A stretch of 64,000 nt of DNA, taken from IMG/VR virus record IMGVR_UViG_3300050026_000055, positions 32,281 through 96,280 of that record. One strand, 5' to 3'. The translations under genes and the position numbers were made by a program. The notes below the pieces were generated by a model. The model had not been told where the DNA came from. It made no database searches and worked only from the letters and a program-made list of their open reading frames with translations. The stretch is from a virus. Below are positions 35,001-42,446 of this stretch, piece after piece (the first letter of the stretch is position 1; each line of letters begins with the position of its first letter).

Positions 35001-35143
35001 TTAGTAGGCAGATCGAGACGTTCTGCACAAGCTACAAACGGAGTTTGAGCCTTTAGATTCTCCCGAAATTTTTTGTCGTAGTACTTCACTGTGCTCTGAG
35101 GGAGGTTACCAGTGTTGTTTACTGCAGGATTAAAACCAGCCAT
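31958..35143 (-). CDS. Major capsid protein (N4-gp56 family), gene split into four exons
   Basis: Exons on the - strand: 35143-34861, 34230-33951, 33281-32881, 32040-31958. Joined they give 1047 nt, exactly 349 codons without internal stop (348 residues). The product reads like an N4-gp56-type capsid: KYYDKKFRENLKAQTPFV, MFMYVPLAGNTSQVSEG, AIDNTVENVAREMSYRLGES, then across junctions FAGV/IHPFALGDI and PGWTS/YKVHFTV. Each 5' exon ends in T and each intron in G. Exon boundaries were set by frame, family pattern and these group I rules; they could shift by a few nt. Flanked by scaffold-like and decoration-like genes. Confidence 0.88.
32040..32666 (-). CDS. HNH homing endonuclease in intron 3
   Basis: 208 residues. 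An N-terminal helix-turn-helix-like part (YSKEQKQQVLELLQSKRAYK) precedes a zinc/HNH-like nuclease core (CAYCGAYPPDSKVWGLDRVD ... NLVPCCSSNQNSAYM), in which the aspartate-containing GLDRVDS replaces the usual His-His. The stop TGA at 32042-32040 straddles the 3' splice site. It has its own promoter inside the intron, so it need not wait for late capsid transcription. Confidence 0.85.
   Translation of the reverse strand: MTYSKEQKQQVLELLQSKRAYKEITNRTGILPVTIESWAGIWRKEGLLTAYVKAGMEFSQKAKIMSRGYYPSLRKRYLGMKWTDKVENREFGFDNPTQAIHYYLDETGKPRPCAYCGAYPPDSKVWGLDRVDSNFGHKPGNLVPCCSSNQNSAYMSCQVSKSKFTLFSWMKINMSRACGKQVDDDTVLRRVREVEQLAKELNNITITE
32041..32880 (-). ncRNA. Group I intron 3 of the capsid gene
   Basis: 840 nt, of a different subtype from introns 1 and 2. 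The core lies at the 5' side: TTGACTTGAAATCTG and AAGGCGGAAGCCGC (P/Q region), R GAGACTAAAC (~32779-32770), hairpin CACCACTAACGTGGTG, S GATAGTCC (~32742-32735); R and S pair GACTA/TAGTC as P7. The endonuclease gene follows the core and its stop overlaps the final ATG of the intron. Confidence 0.83.
32676..32705 (-). promoter_or_regulatory. Promoter inside intron 3 for the HNH gene
   Basis: TTGACA (32705-32700), 18-bp spacer, TATAAT (32681-32676); the ATG starts 9 nt later. Same near-leaderless layout as other early promoters in the window. Confidence 0.8.
32881..33281 (-). CDS. Major capsid protein, exon 3
   Basis: 401 nt, beginning T ATT CAC (IHPFALGDILAD) and ending ACA TCC T. It contains KHTPVGFAKMDELIS and TALRTYIFGRDGVFAINLG. 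The IHP element is typical of this capsid family and is created by joining GT and T across the junction. Confidence 0.85.
33282..33950 (-). ncRNA. Group I intron 2 of the capsid gene
   Basis: 669 nt, homologous to intron 1: TATATCGGTGAAACT ... ACAATACCGAGGAAAG (P4 CGGT/ACCG; P5 CTCAGAA/TTCTGAG), R ACGACTAATACG (~33410-33399), P8 CAGAT/ATCTG, S GAGAGAGTCT (~33372-33363) and a following hairpin TCTTACTG/CAGTAAGA. The last hairpin differs from intron 1 by compensating changes. Ends in ATG. Confidence 0.85.
33291..33866 (-). CDS. LAGLIDADG homing endonuclease in intron 2
   Basis: 191 residues. Motif LAGLFDGEGTFSIY near residue 13, then MEWLIKNFGGVYYHH and LILGILPYLVIKRKQAKLILEYI. Homologous to the intron 1 enzyme, but where that one ends at TNTLDT this frame continues through TNTLNADDESV and over the P8, S and 3' hairpin sequences to 9 nt before the splice site. 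So its C-terminal ~30 residues are encoded by ribozyme core. Confidence 0.88.
   Translation of the reverse strand: MKTPDKVYWSYLAGLFDGEGTFSIYQNHGNYYTTKLGEERQYNFTNQRVEITNTNIELMEWLIKNFGGVYYHHRRAKEIHKIAYSWRPKGKKNTEELILGILPYLVIKRKQAKLILEYIRLGQSCGTELKNVDRRKELMLECQALNKRGLSVTTNTLNADDESVMRESDLTGDSKSAPDVNQGSEIVSDLA
33951..34230 (-). CDS. Major capsid protein, exon 2
   Basis: 280 nt, beginning CA AAT TTC (NFSSLSLATAID) and ending at GGC GT. It holds NVAREMSYRLGES and IRNQVQSLAGRSVRPFDEAS. It has no ribosome site or convincing start of its own, supporting exon rather than gene status. Confidence 0.85.
34231..34860 (-). ncRNA. Group I intron 1 of the capsid gene
   Basis: 630 nt. Near the 5' end P and Q elements (TATATCGGTGAAA; ACAATACCGAGG) pair as CGGT/ACCG to form P4, with a P5 hairpin between them. 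Near the 3' end R (GAGACTAATACG, ~34344-34333) and S (GATAGAGTCC, ~34309-34300) form P7, separated by a P8 hairpin CACGTAA/TTACGTG. A TCTTATAG/CTATAAGA hairpin follows. Ends in ATG. Carries a LAGLIDADG ORF. Confidence 0.85.
34321..34767 (-). CDS. LAGLIDADG homing endonuclease in intron 1
   Basis: 148 residues. A single LAGLIDADG-type motif is visible as LAMAIDAEGCIGI near residue 11, with KLMRWLVRYFGGEF and a second-domain-like IILLGTLPYHIIKREQALIALEW later, so it probably works as a homodimer. The last codons (ETNTLDT) are encoded by the intron R element. The enzyme would cut intronless capsid alleles. A paralogue lies in intron 2. Confidence 0.88.
   Translation of the reverse strand: MTNDKTKWARLAMAIDAEGCIGISRTTLQTKKGNEYFGYDLKVSVANTSMKLMRWLVRYFGGEFRPKQKGKLGVQTCFEWFVNGGYERMEIILLGTLPYHIIKREQALIALEWVRMRGQENPLRRAELHVACMALNSGKSLETNTLDT
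34861..35143 (-). CDS. Major capsid protein, exon 1
   Basis: 94 codons plus one base, from MAGFNPAVNN to TTAVIGEYAFA. Without splicing the frame stops one codon later (TAA at 34861-34859). The last exon base is T, as group I introns require. Confidence 0.85.
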
Positions 35144-35158
35144 AAATTACACCTTTAT

Positions 35159-36094
35159 TTATTGAGGTTGTCGCGATTTTTTCCATTCAGGAATGAGTAC
35201 TTTTCTTTTGTACTCTTCTGAACCCATCCGATCAATCTCTTCCTGTGAATAGCCTCTCTTTGGTTCAATACCGGTGTCTGAAGATTGTGTTCGATTCAGA
35301 CCAGATGAAGCTTCTCTCACAGTACGCTTTGTTTGCGCCGGTTCAACGTCAGTAATCCGACTGACATCTTCCTGTGCTGGCGGCGTATTTGCCAGCGTTC
35401 TCTCCGGTTCTACAACTACCGGAATTTCCTCACGCACAATTGGAGCCTCCAGAAGTAATCCGACTTCTGTTAGCTTGCTGAATGCTAGTTGAAAGTTTGC
35501 GCGAACTGGTGCCAAATCATTCTTGACCATCCAATTCGTAATAGTTTCAAAGTTTTCATTACAAGGGTAATACTCTGGGGTTGTTGCTACCCAAAGTTCT
35601 GCTTCCATCTTAGCTCGCATGGAAGAAATGTTTTGCTGAGAACTGTTCAATACTGCGCGAATCTTGTCAGGAGATGCGCCGATTGTTGCTTCAAACAACT
35701 TTTTGGAAGCCTCATCAAATCTTTCGGGATCATTTAAATCCCTCGACAACGTAAACCTCTCCTCTGGTGTAAGAGTCACTGGATTAAATTCAACCGTCTC
35801 TGAACCAAAATGAGCGGCATCGTCAGGAATCTCATCGTTGTCATACTTTCCAATCCGCATATTCTTTTTCAATTCGCGGTTCAATTTTATTAATTCTTTA
35901 TTAGCGTTAGCAACTTTATCTAAAACTTCTTGCGCTGTAGCTCCTTTAAATACCTGCTTTGCTCCTAGAGCGCGGCCGCTATCATCAACGGCCTGATACT
36001 CATAGACAAACAGTTCTGGCACTACCACAACCTGCTCTACAACAGGTTCTACAACTACTTCGACAATAGGTTCTTGCACAATCTCAGCTTCCAC
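35159..36094 (-). CDS. Scaffold-like capsid assembly protein
   Basis: 311 residues from GTG 36094 with AAGGAGG 9 nt upstream. Strongly acidic, with an EPIVEVVVEPVVEQVVVVPE N-terminus, a helical middle (AQEVLDKVANANKELIKLNR) and a charged C-terminus (GYSQEEIDRMGSEEYKRKV). Size, charge, helix content and its place between portal and capsid genes are those of a scaffolding protein, which helps shell assembly and then leaves. No sequence family recognised. Confidence 0.65.
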   Translation of the reverse strand: MEAEIVQEPIVEVVVEPVVEQVVVVPELFVYEYQAVDDSGRALGAKQVFKGATAQEVLDKVANANKELIKLNRELKKNMRIGKYDNDEIPDDAAHFGSETVEFNPVTLTPEERFTLSRDLNDPERFDEASKKLFEATIGASPDKIRAVLNSSQQNISSMRAKMEAELWVATTPEYYPCNENFETITNWMVKNDLAPVRANFQLAFSKLTEVGLLLEAPIVREEIPVVVEPERTLANTPPAQEDVSRITDVEPAQTKRTVREASSGLNRTQSSDTGIEPKRGYSQEEIDRMGSEEYKRKVLIPEWKKSRQPQ

Positions 36095-36108
36095 TTTGAA
36101 TATCCTCC

Positions 36109-36420
36109 TTATTCATCCAACAATGCCTCAGTAATATCAGGCATTGGTTCATCATTTTCTCTTGGCACATGACTGTAAATCTCAATCTCATTGTTTAAAC
36201 GACTTATGAGAGCTACATAAAACTGAGCGGCAGCTTGTGCTATAGAATGCCGCTCAACCAATTCTTCAGTATTTCCCGGTTTCACATTGATTAGTGCAAC
36301 CTTAAACTTCTCAACCTCACTTTCGCATATTTTCTGAAAAATCTGAAATCCGTCAGTTTTAACTAAATATGCTATATGTGCTCTTTCTTGAGCTGTTAAT
36401 TCAAACTCTGGATCAATCAT
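36109..36420 (-). CDS. Small conserved head-region protein
   Basis: 103 residues: FELTAQERAHIAYLVKTDGFQIF, then VEKFKVALINVKPGNTEELVERHSIAQAAAQF, acidic C-terminus. A short helical protein of this pattern often lies between portal and capsid genes in phages of this type. Unknown function, possibly assembly. Confidence 0.6.
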   Translation of the reverse strand: MIDPEFELTAQERAHIAYLVKTDGFQIFQKICESEVEKFKVALINVKPGNTEELVERHSIAQAAAQFYVALISRLNNEIEIYSHVPRENDEPMPDITEALLDE

Positions 36421-36427
36421 TCTCCCC

Positions 36428-37261
36428 CTAAAATACCTTCAATGCTGTGCCACACTGTGAACAAAAACTGAATCGACTTGGATTCACTTTTCCGCAGGTC
36501 ACACAAATAGGTTTACGATCAACTGTTATTGGTCTACTTATCACCGAACCGTTGCATTCACCGACCAGTCGTAGTATCATTATGTTGTTTTGATCTTCAG
36601 TGTTAAACCAACCACCTTGTCTAAACTTTTGTGTACTCTCACTGCCCGGAACAGTAATGCCGGTTTCCGACACACAATTTGAAAGCGAATTACATAAACA
36701 ACTCATTGCCTTAATAGAAGACATTGATGGTATTCCAGCAGAAATCTGTGCTTGACCTGTTCCATAACTTGCAGTATTGGTATTTCTAACAATTCCGGTT
36801 GCCCCACTAAGCACTGTGTTTGAATTATACCACTGTGTCTGGTAGATTGGGGTCGAATATGTATGTTGAATAGGCCAGTAATTACAGTTATAGTTGTAAA
36901 TCGTAGGCGGTTTCTCAAACTTATATTCTATCCTAATCAAACCGTCTTCTACTCCTATACCGCGATGTTCCTCAATTTGTTCTGTTCGTTCAATAAATCG
37001 AAATCTATTTCCTTTTTCAAAATTGCCTTTGCGAATAGACCGTTCCAGCTCCAAATGGCTATTTGCATACACAATCAATCCGATTCCACCTGTAATATCA
37101 TCGCCATCAATAAATATGTTAACAAGCGCTCGAACTGTATTCATATTCTTTAACAATATGTTGTACTCAGAACCAAATGGCAACATTACTACTTCTTTAT
37201 TCTCTCTTAAAATACGCCCATCTACTTTAATGGCCGCGACCATCTTCTGTGAATACATCAT
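36428..37261 (-). CDS. Hypothetical protein with C-terminal zinc ribbon
   Basis: 277 residues. N-terminal half is beta-rich (YNILLKNMNTVRALVNIFIDG, GIGLIVYANSHLELERSI). A Tyr/Asn/Gly linker follows. The last 25 residues are a classic zinc ribbon: CVTCGKVNPSRFSFCSQCGTAL. Found between portal and scaffold-like genes, so probably a virion or assembly factor. Preceded on the mRNA by a strong hairpin (37319-37367). Confidence 0.6.
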   Translation of the reverse strand: MMYSQKMVAAIKVDGRILRENKEVVMLPFGSEYNILLKNMNTVRALVNIFIDGDDITGGIGLIVYANSHLELERSIRKGNFEKGNRFRFIERTEQIEEHRGIGVEDGLIRIEYKFEKPPTIYNYNCNYWPIQHTYSTPIYQTQWYNSNTVLSGATGIVRNTNTASYGTGQAQISAGIPSMSSIKAMSCLCNSLSNCVSETGITVPGSESTQKFRQGGWFNTEDQNNIMILRLVGECNGSVISRPITVDRKPICVTCGKVNPSRFSFCSQCGTALKVF

Positions 37262-37318
37262 TTTACTCTCCTTTTAACCGCTCATAGGCTAAGAGCGCAT
37301 TGTTTAAAGCCTATTAGT

Positions 37319-37367
37319 GTGGCCGTGCTCTGGGTAACTTCGTTCGTGTCCAGCAATACACGGCCAC
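37319..37367 (-). promoter_or_regulatory. Hairpin between portal and the next gene
   Basis: A 9-bp perfect inverted repeat GTGGCCGTG/CACGGCCAC encloses a second stem CTGG/CCAG. It begins 6 nt after the portal stop. No T tract follows on the - strand, so mRNA processing or stabilisation is more likely than termination. Confidence 0.5.
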
Positions 37368-37372
37368 TACAC

Positions 37373-39475
37373 TTACGCAATAGTAGGTGTTTCAGCAGCA
37401 CCTTGAAGACCATTGGCGCTAGGTTGACCAGTTTCAGCCTGACCCATAGCAGAGTTTCTGAATGACTCTCTAACAATGTCTCGCTTAATACGATTGTCAG
37501 TTCCTTCGTCGTCCAACTTCTGTTTGTTTTCAAACTTCTGTTGTTCGGATTGCTGACTAACTGCGGCCTTGCTTTGTGCCAAGGCTTGTTGAGACGCTGC
37601 TGCCTGTTTCTGTTTCATTTCAGGAGTCATCTTCTTAATGATGTCCTGCTTGTTCTTCCATTCACTTGACTCCATCCACATTTCAAGTATTGGTTTAAAA
37701 TCGATATACTCTTCGTTGATGTCAGCCAAATTCTTTTGGATGTTAGGTTGTGAGAATATCTGAGTAATAAGAGTCATGGACTGAGCCATAATTCGCTTTG
37801 CAGCCAGACTAGCTCCTGCCAAGACTTCATACTCATGTTTGGCATCATGGAACTCTTGCATGTCCAAGACGTATTCTTTGCCTAACTCTTCGCCGATGAT
37901 CGATTTGATTTCAGCGTCCGAAATGTAATGAAAAATCAAATAATCTAGAATGTATAAGAATGGTTTAAATACCTGTTCAATGAAGTTATCAAGTGGTCCA
38001 TCTAAGCGAGTGGCAGATGCACTGGCCAGAATTCCGGCACCACCAGCAGTCCTACCCATCGATGAACGCGGACCTGCGGTACTTCCTTGAACCAACATTT
38101 GGTCTGCACCGGAACTAGATTCACTTGCTTTTTCCGATTCGGATAATGCTTGCCATACTTCAGGAGGAACCTTGGGAACCTCAAGAAGATGATAAGCTTC
38201 CTTGGCATTGCCGTCTACGGTAAGAATTTTGCCTAATCCGGTACGAATCATCTGAGTGGGGCTATTTGCACCACGATTGCGCAGATAAATCGGATTTACA
38301 CCAAAACTCAACACCTTCAAAATAGCATTGATTGTTCCTTGATCGACTCGTTGGTTTTGACCAACGATTAATCCAAGGCCCATTCCATAAAATGCTTTTG
38401 GGCGATTCCACCAGTTAGCAGATAAAAATGGTATCTGTTTAAACTTATTTTCGCCTGTGTATATTACCTTTTTGCGATCCAGAACTAAAATCTTTCGCTG
38501 CTTGTCCCAGTATTCCAGTATTTCTAGCTTTTTAAGCAACGGGTCTGGGCCAACCTTGATGTTTTCATCCTCGGCGTGATGCACAGCGCCCGTAATATAC
38601 GCCTGCTGATCGGTTGCTAGTTTTGGGGCAACATTGTCTTCTGGTGGCAACCACAGGTTTATTAATGATGTCGGAAAACTCCAACCCTCTAATGATCTTC
38701 CTTTTTCATCAGAGTTGGTTTCCTTCAATTCCTTCATTTGATAGAAGTCCATGTAACGAACATCAATCACATGGTCAGCTTCTCTAATGTCACCGACCAG
38801 TAGGTGTGGATCAACAAGCACTCTAGCAATTGGTCGATACTCAAAAAATGGTCTAGGAACAAATTTAACAGTAGTTGTTATATCAGGTTCATCATCTAAA
38901 GGAACACTTACATTTGATCCTGCGACTCCTGATGGACCAGACTTAATGGTAGTAGTCGTTGCTTTTCTAGTAACGATTTCAACTTTTTCGTAACAAATTC
39001 CCCACTTCCAAATACTTGTGCCAAGTTGAGCCATTTGTTCCAGACCCCACTTGGTATCGCGTCTAAATTTACAGGCGTCCAACAAGTAAGAGAACATGGC
39101 TGTTTTAGCAGTAGTAATGTCTTGCGATGTGCCCGGTCTAGGACGAAGAATCATGGGCGGATCAGCATAGAATAATCCTTTATACAACTGCGGCACCACT
39201 GCATTACAAATCTTAGCTACAGTAAATCTCTGTACGTTCGGTTCCAGAACATAGGTGTTCTCATAAACCGTCATAGGTCGTGGATTTTGATAAAGTAAGT
39301 CAACATCTCTCCAGAGCAAAGCCCACTGCTTGTTAGCGATAAAATCTTCAGCAACCGATGCTGACTGAACCACTAACGCTAAGTCTCCGCTTTTTGTTTT
39401 TATCTCGCCGTCATTAGTAAAATCCTCTTTTACTAAATTGCGGTTGGCGTTGCCTTCTGATTCAATCATCGACAT
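37373..39475 (-). CDS. Portal protein
   Basis: 700 residues. Features of large podovirus portals: DLLYQNPRPMTVYENTYVLEP near the start, VPQLYKGLFYADPPMILRPRP, FFEYRPIARVLVDPHLLVGD, a central region (KQIPFLSANWWNRPKAFYGMGLGLIVG) typical of the clip and stem, and a Gln/Lys-rich coiled-coil C-terminus (AAASQQALAQSKAAVSQQSE). It forms the dodecameric gate through which DNA is packaged and ejected. It follows the large terminase gene with a 13-nt gap. Confidence 0.85.
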   Translation of the reverse strand: MSMIESEGNANRNLVKEDFTNDGEIKTKSGDLALVVQSASVAEDFIANKQWALLWRDVDLLYQNPRPMTVYENTYVLEPNVQRFTVAKICNAVVPQLYKGLFYADPPMILRPRPGTSQDITTAKTAMFSYLLDACKFRRDTKWGLEQMAQLGTSIWKWGICYEKVEIVTRKATTTTIKSGPSGVAGSNVSVPLDDEPDITTTVKFVPRPFFEYRPIARVLVDPHLLVGDIREADHVIDVRYMDFYQMKELKETNSDEKGRSLEGWSFPTSLINLWLPPEDNVAPKLATDQQAYITGAVHHAEDENIKVGPDPLLKKLEILEYWDKQRKILVLDRKKVIYTGENKFKQIPFLSANWWNRPKAFYGMGLGLIVGQNQRVDQGTINAILKVLSFGVNPIYLRNRGANSPTQMIRTGLGKILTVDGNAKEAYHLLEVPKVPPEVWQALSESEKASESSSGADQMLVQGSTAGPRSSMGRTAGGAGILASASATRLDGPLDNFIEQVFKPFLYILDYLIFHYISDAEIKSIIGEELGKEYVLDMQEFHDAKHEYEVLAGASLAAKRIMAQSMTLITQIFSQPNIQKNLADINEEYIDFKPILEMWMESSEWKNKQDIIKKMTPEMKQKQAAASQQALAQSKAAVSQQSEQQKFENKQKLDDEGTDNRIKRDIVRESFRNSAMGQAETGQPSANGLQGAAETPTIA

Positions 39476-39488
39476 CTGTTAACCTCTC

Positions 39489-41429
39489 TTAGAACAAATC
39501 CTTAAATGGATCAACATCACTCAAAACTTCCGGGCTATTCTCCATATGGAAAACTGTAACCGGATTATCCTCAAGTGCATAATTGATGTTATATTTACTA
39601 TACTTGCCTAAACCATAAACCATATCATGCATCTCTTGTGCTTGACGATCTGCTACATATTGAGAGGAAACAAAGTTTATTTTAGCATCCATATCAGCAT
39701 AGGCCGCAAACTGATCCACTAATATTGATAAACCAGAAACGATGTCATCGTGTGTTCCGTTTGGAAACTTACTTAACTCGTTATAAATATCTTCCATACC
39801 GGCGCATGAATTTGAAAAATATAGTCTCTCATCACCTAACAATCTTAACACCGGCTTGGCTTTTACTTCTTTTGATTTTGTCTTATTTCCGGCACCCAGA
39901 GAAACGTATTCAACTGGTATGCTTATACTCAATTTATCCATCTCTCTACGAAGTTCACGGCTAAACCAGCGAACTCCTACAGAATCCTCGATTGCTATGC
40001 GCTTTGGCTTCCATTTGAATCCAACTCCCGCGATTACTGCTGGAAGTTCAAATTCATTGTATCGTCCTCTAGCCATGTCAATGACGTAGAATTTACCAGC
40101 AAATATTAACGATGTGAGAATGACTGTGTAATCTGCAAAACTCTTGGTTGAATATGCTGTGTCCACTGTTGTGACAATCATACCGCTTGACGGCAATGAG
40201 TTGGCTGGAATGGTTCGTCTAATTAATAATTCTTTTGGAAACTTGACTTGATGAACCTTACGCGGATCGTTCAGATATTTTAACGCAAATCCAACAGGAT
40301 CACGCCGTAGTTCTGTCATCAAAAACTTATAAGACAACCCTTCAGGAAACCAAAGAACCCAGTCGGCTTCTTTCATTTCCTCTTCAATTTTACCTACTTT
40401 AATAGCTTCATCAGTAGGCCACCATGCTGCCTTCAAATACACAATTATGGTTGGTGCTTCGCCGTCTGCTTTTAGTTTGTCTTCAGCAGCCATGTCTAAA
40501 CCATAACTGTCCATTTCATCGTACCATGTTCCGATTTTGTCGTAAAATCCATAGGTATGAAGCATGGCTTTGTTGATACTAATTTGGCGATTAACAGATT
40601 CCAGACGAGTAATCGTGCAACTATTTTCGTTACTAACCACGTCATCTAACTTCATTATACAGTAGTGGAATCCAGACAATGCCTGTTCAATACTGGCGGC
40701 TGTAACCGTCGCTTCTTTATCCGGCATTCTATTGGCCGGTGTATTAAACTCTGCTTGTTTATCATCTCCCGGTTTAATGCAATGTTCAGGAAATAAAATC
40801 TGAAACAAACTTGGTGTTCCATCTTGCGTTAATTTAGGACCATATGCCGGTTTGTTGTCAGCTCCTAACTTGCCTGTACTCTGTAAAGTAAAATGCTCTC
40901 TTAACTCACCCACAAACTTTGTAGCCAATGCCAAAGTTGCAGTCATAATCAAAATTGTAACTTCGGGAAAACAAACAATCCATTGAGCACAATCAGCCAC
41001 ATCAATGCTGGACTTAAACCCGCCTCGCGGAACTAACAGCAATCTTTCTTTTAGATCACTATAGGACTTTGCAAAATCTTTGAAACTGTTAAAATTGGCC
41101 GGGTCTTTTTTAACGAAGAAGGAGTTGCATATCTCTTCGTGCGTTCGTAAAGTTGTGTCTCTATATTTCTCTAAGACATGACACAAAAAGTATAGGTTTG
41201 TTTGGCAAAGAAATCGATAAAATGCCAGTTCTTTTCCGTCAACTTCCAACTTGTTTTCGTCACAAAACTTCTTCCAACTATTAAGTACCAATTCGCGATC
41301 CGAGTCAATCAATCGTTTCAAACTAAGAGAAGCCAGTCTATCTAATTCTTTACGATCCATTCCTTTATACTGATAGTTTGGGTTATTTATTGCTTGCTCT
41401 GCTAATTCTTTTAGTTTTTCTATCTTCAT
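39489..41429 (-). CDS. terL: Terminase large subunit
   Basis: 646 residues. Packaging motor with N-terminal ATPase (Walker A-like RLLLVPRGGFKSS; Walker B region near ILIMTATLALATKF and the later CIMKLDDVVSNE) and C-terminal RNase H-like nuclease (MIVTTVDTAYSTKSFADYTV with the metal-binding aspartate, then RIAIEDSVGVRWFSRELRRE and PNGTHDDIVSGLSIL). It translocates DNA into the head and cuts it. Neighbours are the portal and small genes that may include the small subunit. Confidence 0.9.
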   Translation of the reverse strand: MKIEKLKELAEQAINNPNYQYKGMDRKELDRLASLSLKRLIDSDRELVLNSWKKFCDENKLEVDGKELAFYRFLCQTNLYFLCHVLEKYRDTTLRTHEEICNSFFVKKDPANFNSFKDFAKSYSDLKERLLLVPRGGFKSSIDVADCAQWIVCFPEVTILIMTATLALATKFVGELREHFTLQSTGKLGADNKPAYGPKLTQDGTPSLFQILFPEHCIKPGDDKQAEFNTPANRMPDKEATVTAASIEQALSGFHYCIMKLDDVVSNENSCTITRLESVNRQISINKAMLHTYGFYDKIGTWYDEMDSYGLDMAAEDKLKADGEAPTIIVYLKAAWWPTDEAIKVGKIEEEMKEADWVLWFPEGLSYKFLMTELRRDPVGFALKYLNDPRKVHQVKFPKELLIRRTIPANSLPSSGMIVTTVDTAYSTKSFADYTVILTSLIFAGKFYVIDMARGRYNEFELPAVIAGVGFKWKPKRIAIEDSVGVRWFSRELRREMDKLSISIPVEYVSLGAGNKTKSKEVKAKPVLRLLGDERLYFSNSCAGMEDIYNELSKFPNGTHDDIVSGLSILVDQFAAYADMDAKINFVSSQYVADRQAQEMHDMVYGLGKYSKYNINYALEDNPVTVFHMENSPEVLSDVDPFKDLF

Positions 41430-41457
41430 TGACTGTTAATCCTTAATACGAACACCT

Positions 41458-41673
41458 TTACAGTTTGCGCGTGCCGTCTTTTATAACCTGACCTGCCAAT
41501 TTAGCCATCGCTTCTTTTATTTCATCGTTGACACGAATCATATCGCCGCGATTTATATGATAACAACAACTACCTTCTGCTTCACCCTCTTGTTTGTTCG
41601 ATTGTTCAGATTCTTTAAATACCGATGGAACAGGGTTATCGTCATCAGCTTTTATTTTCTTAATCATTGCCAT
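41458..41673 (-). CDS. Small hypothetical protein
   Basis: 71 residues from ATG 41673, one base after the previous stop; an in-frame upstream extension would lie wholly inside the preceding gene. Charged N-terminus (MAMIKKIKADDDNPVPS), a pair of Cys followed by YHINRGD, and a C-terminal helix (EIKEAMAKLAGQVIKDGT). Unknown function; just upstream of terL. Confidence 0.55.
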   Translation of the reverse strand: MAMIKKIKADDDNPVPSVFKESEQSNKQEGEAEGSCCYHINRGDMIRVNDEIKEAMAKLAGQVIKDGTRKL

Positions 41674-41674
41674 G

Positions 41675-42016
41675 TTATGCTCCCATTCCGGGCATCGGTG
41701 CAGCTCCACCGGCAGGCGGTGCTCCAGCCGCAGGTGCTCCAGCCGCAGGTGGTGCAGCACTCGCATCCTGACCTTCGCCGGCATTTGGTGTACCCATATG
41801 CTCCATCATGTGACTAGCTAACTCGTCGTTCCCGTTTGTCGTATGTTCTTCCATCGGGTGATCTACCGGATTAGTGTGATGATGTTCAATAATATGGCCA
41901 TGATTCTTGGCCTTACGAACTCGAACTTCTTTTACTTCCTTTTTCGACTTAGGTGCTTCCTTTTTGGCCTCATGACCACCCAAAGCGCCCTTAACCACTG
42001 CCATAGATTCGTGCAT
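41675..42016 (-). CDS. His- and Pro/Ala-rich low-complexity protein
   Basis: 113 residues from ATG 42016, with GGAG about 9 nt upstream inside the end of the lysozyme gene. Basic N-terminus (KKEAPKSKKEVKEVRVRKAK), a His-rich middle (HGHIIEHHHTNPVDHPMEEH) and a Pro/Ala/Gly tail with repeated PAAGAP elements. The His cluster might bind metal. No family recognised. Confidence 0.55.
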   Translation of the reverse strand: MHESMAVVKGALGGHEAKKEAPKSKKEVKEVRVRKAKNHGHIIEHHHTNPVDHPMEEHTTNGNDELASHMMEHMGTPNAGEGQDASAAPPAAGAPAAGAPPAGGAAPMPGMGA

Positions 42017-42017
42017 T

Positions 42018-42446
42018 TTATTTTTCTCCAAACTCTTCTTTTTCGGCTAGTCGCCTTCGTAACAATCCGGCCACAACTATACCGCCAGCTTTGTCCCACT
42101 TTTCAAACTCGTTGACCGCATCTAACAAATCATTTTTGTTTATCAGAATAAGTAACGTTGAGTGCTCAAAATTTCCTGTGCCACAATTAAACACAAAATC
42201 AACACAAGCGTCAAATTCTGGTTGTGTGAGTTGTATCTTGACCAATAGGTTTACTCGTCTAGATGCCCACTGAATATCTTCAGCCAACCACAGACCGGCC
42301 TGTTCAAGTGTGCAAGTCATTCCTAAATATACTCCTGCTGTATGACCATAACCGATGGTAGGAATTCCATTTGAATCCAAGTAGGCGACTAATCTACATC
42401 CTTCAAACTGTTCAGTAAGAACCAACCCTTTATTGCTGTATGTCAT
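42018..42446 (-). CDS. Phage lysozyme (GH24, T4 type)
   Basis: 142 residues from ATG 42446 (MTYSNKGLVL). The catalytic Glu-Asp-Thr arrangement of T4-type lysozymes is visible in the first 35 residues: LTEQFEGCRLVAYLDSNG then PTIGYGHT. CVDFVFNCGTGNFEHSTLL matches the following substrate-cleft helix. Cuts peptidoglycan at the end of infection. It overlaps the phosphatase gene by 17 nt; no signal peptide, so a holin is needed. Confidence 0.92.
   Translation of the reverse strand: MTYSNKGLVLTEQFEGCRLVAYLDSNGIPTIGYGHTAGVYLGMTCTLEQAGLWLAEDIQWASRRVNLLVKIQLTQPEFDACVDFVFNCGTGNFEHSTLLILINKNDLLDAVNEFEKWDKAGGIVVAGLLRRRLAEKEEFGEK

Noticed and set aside
34859-35143. Complete 94-residue protein
   Set aside because: It is the truncated N-terminus of the capsid protein; the stop lies just inside intron 1 and vanishes on splicing.
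37282-37533. Small minus-strand ORF at the end of the portal gene
   Set aside because: Different frame inside the portal C-terminus and the following hairpin; no ribosome site.
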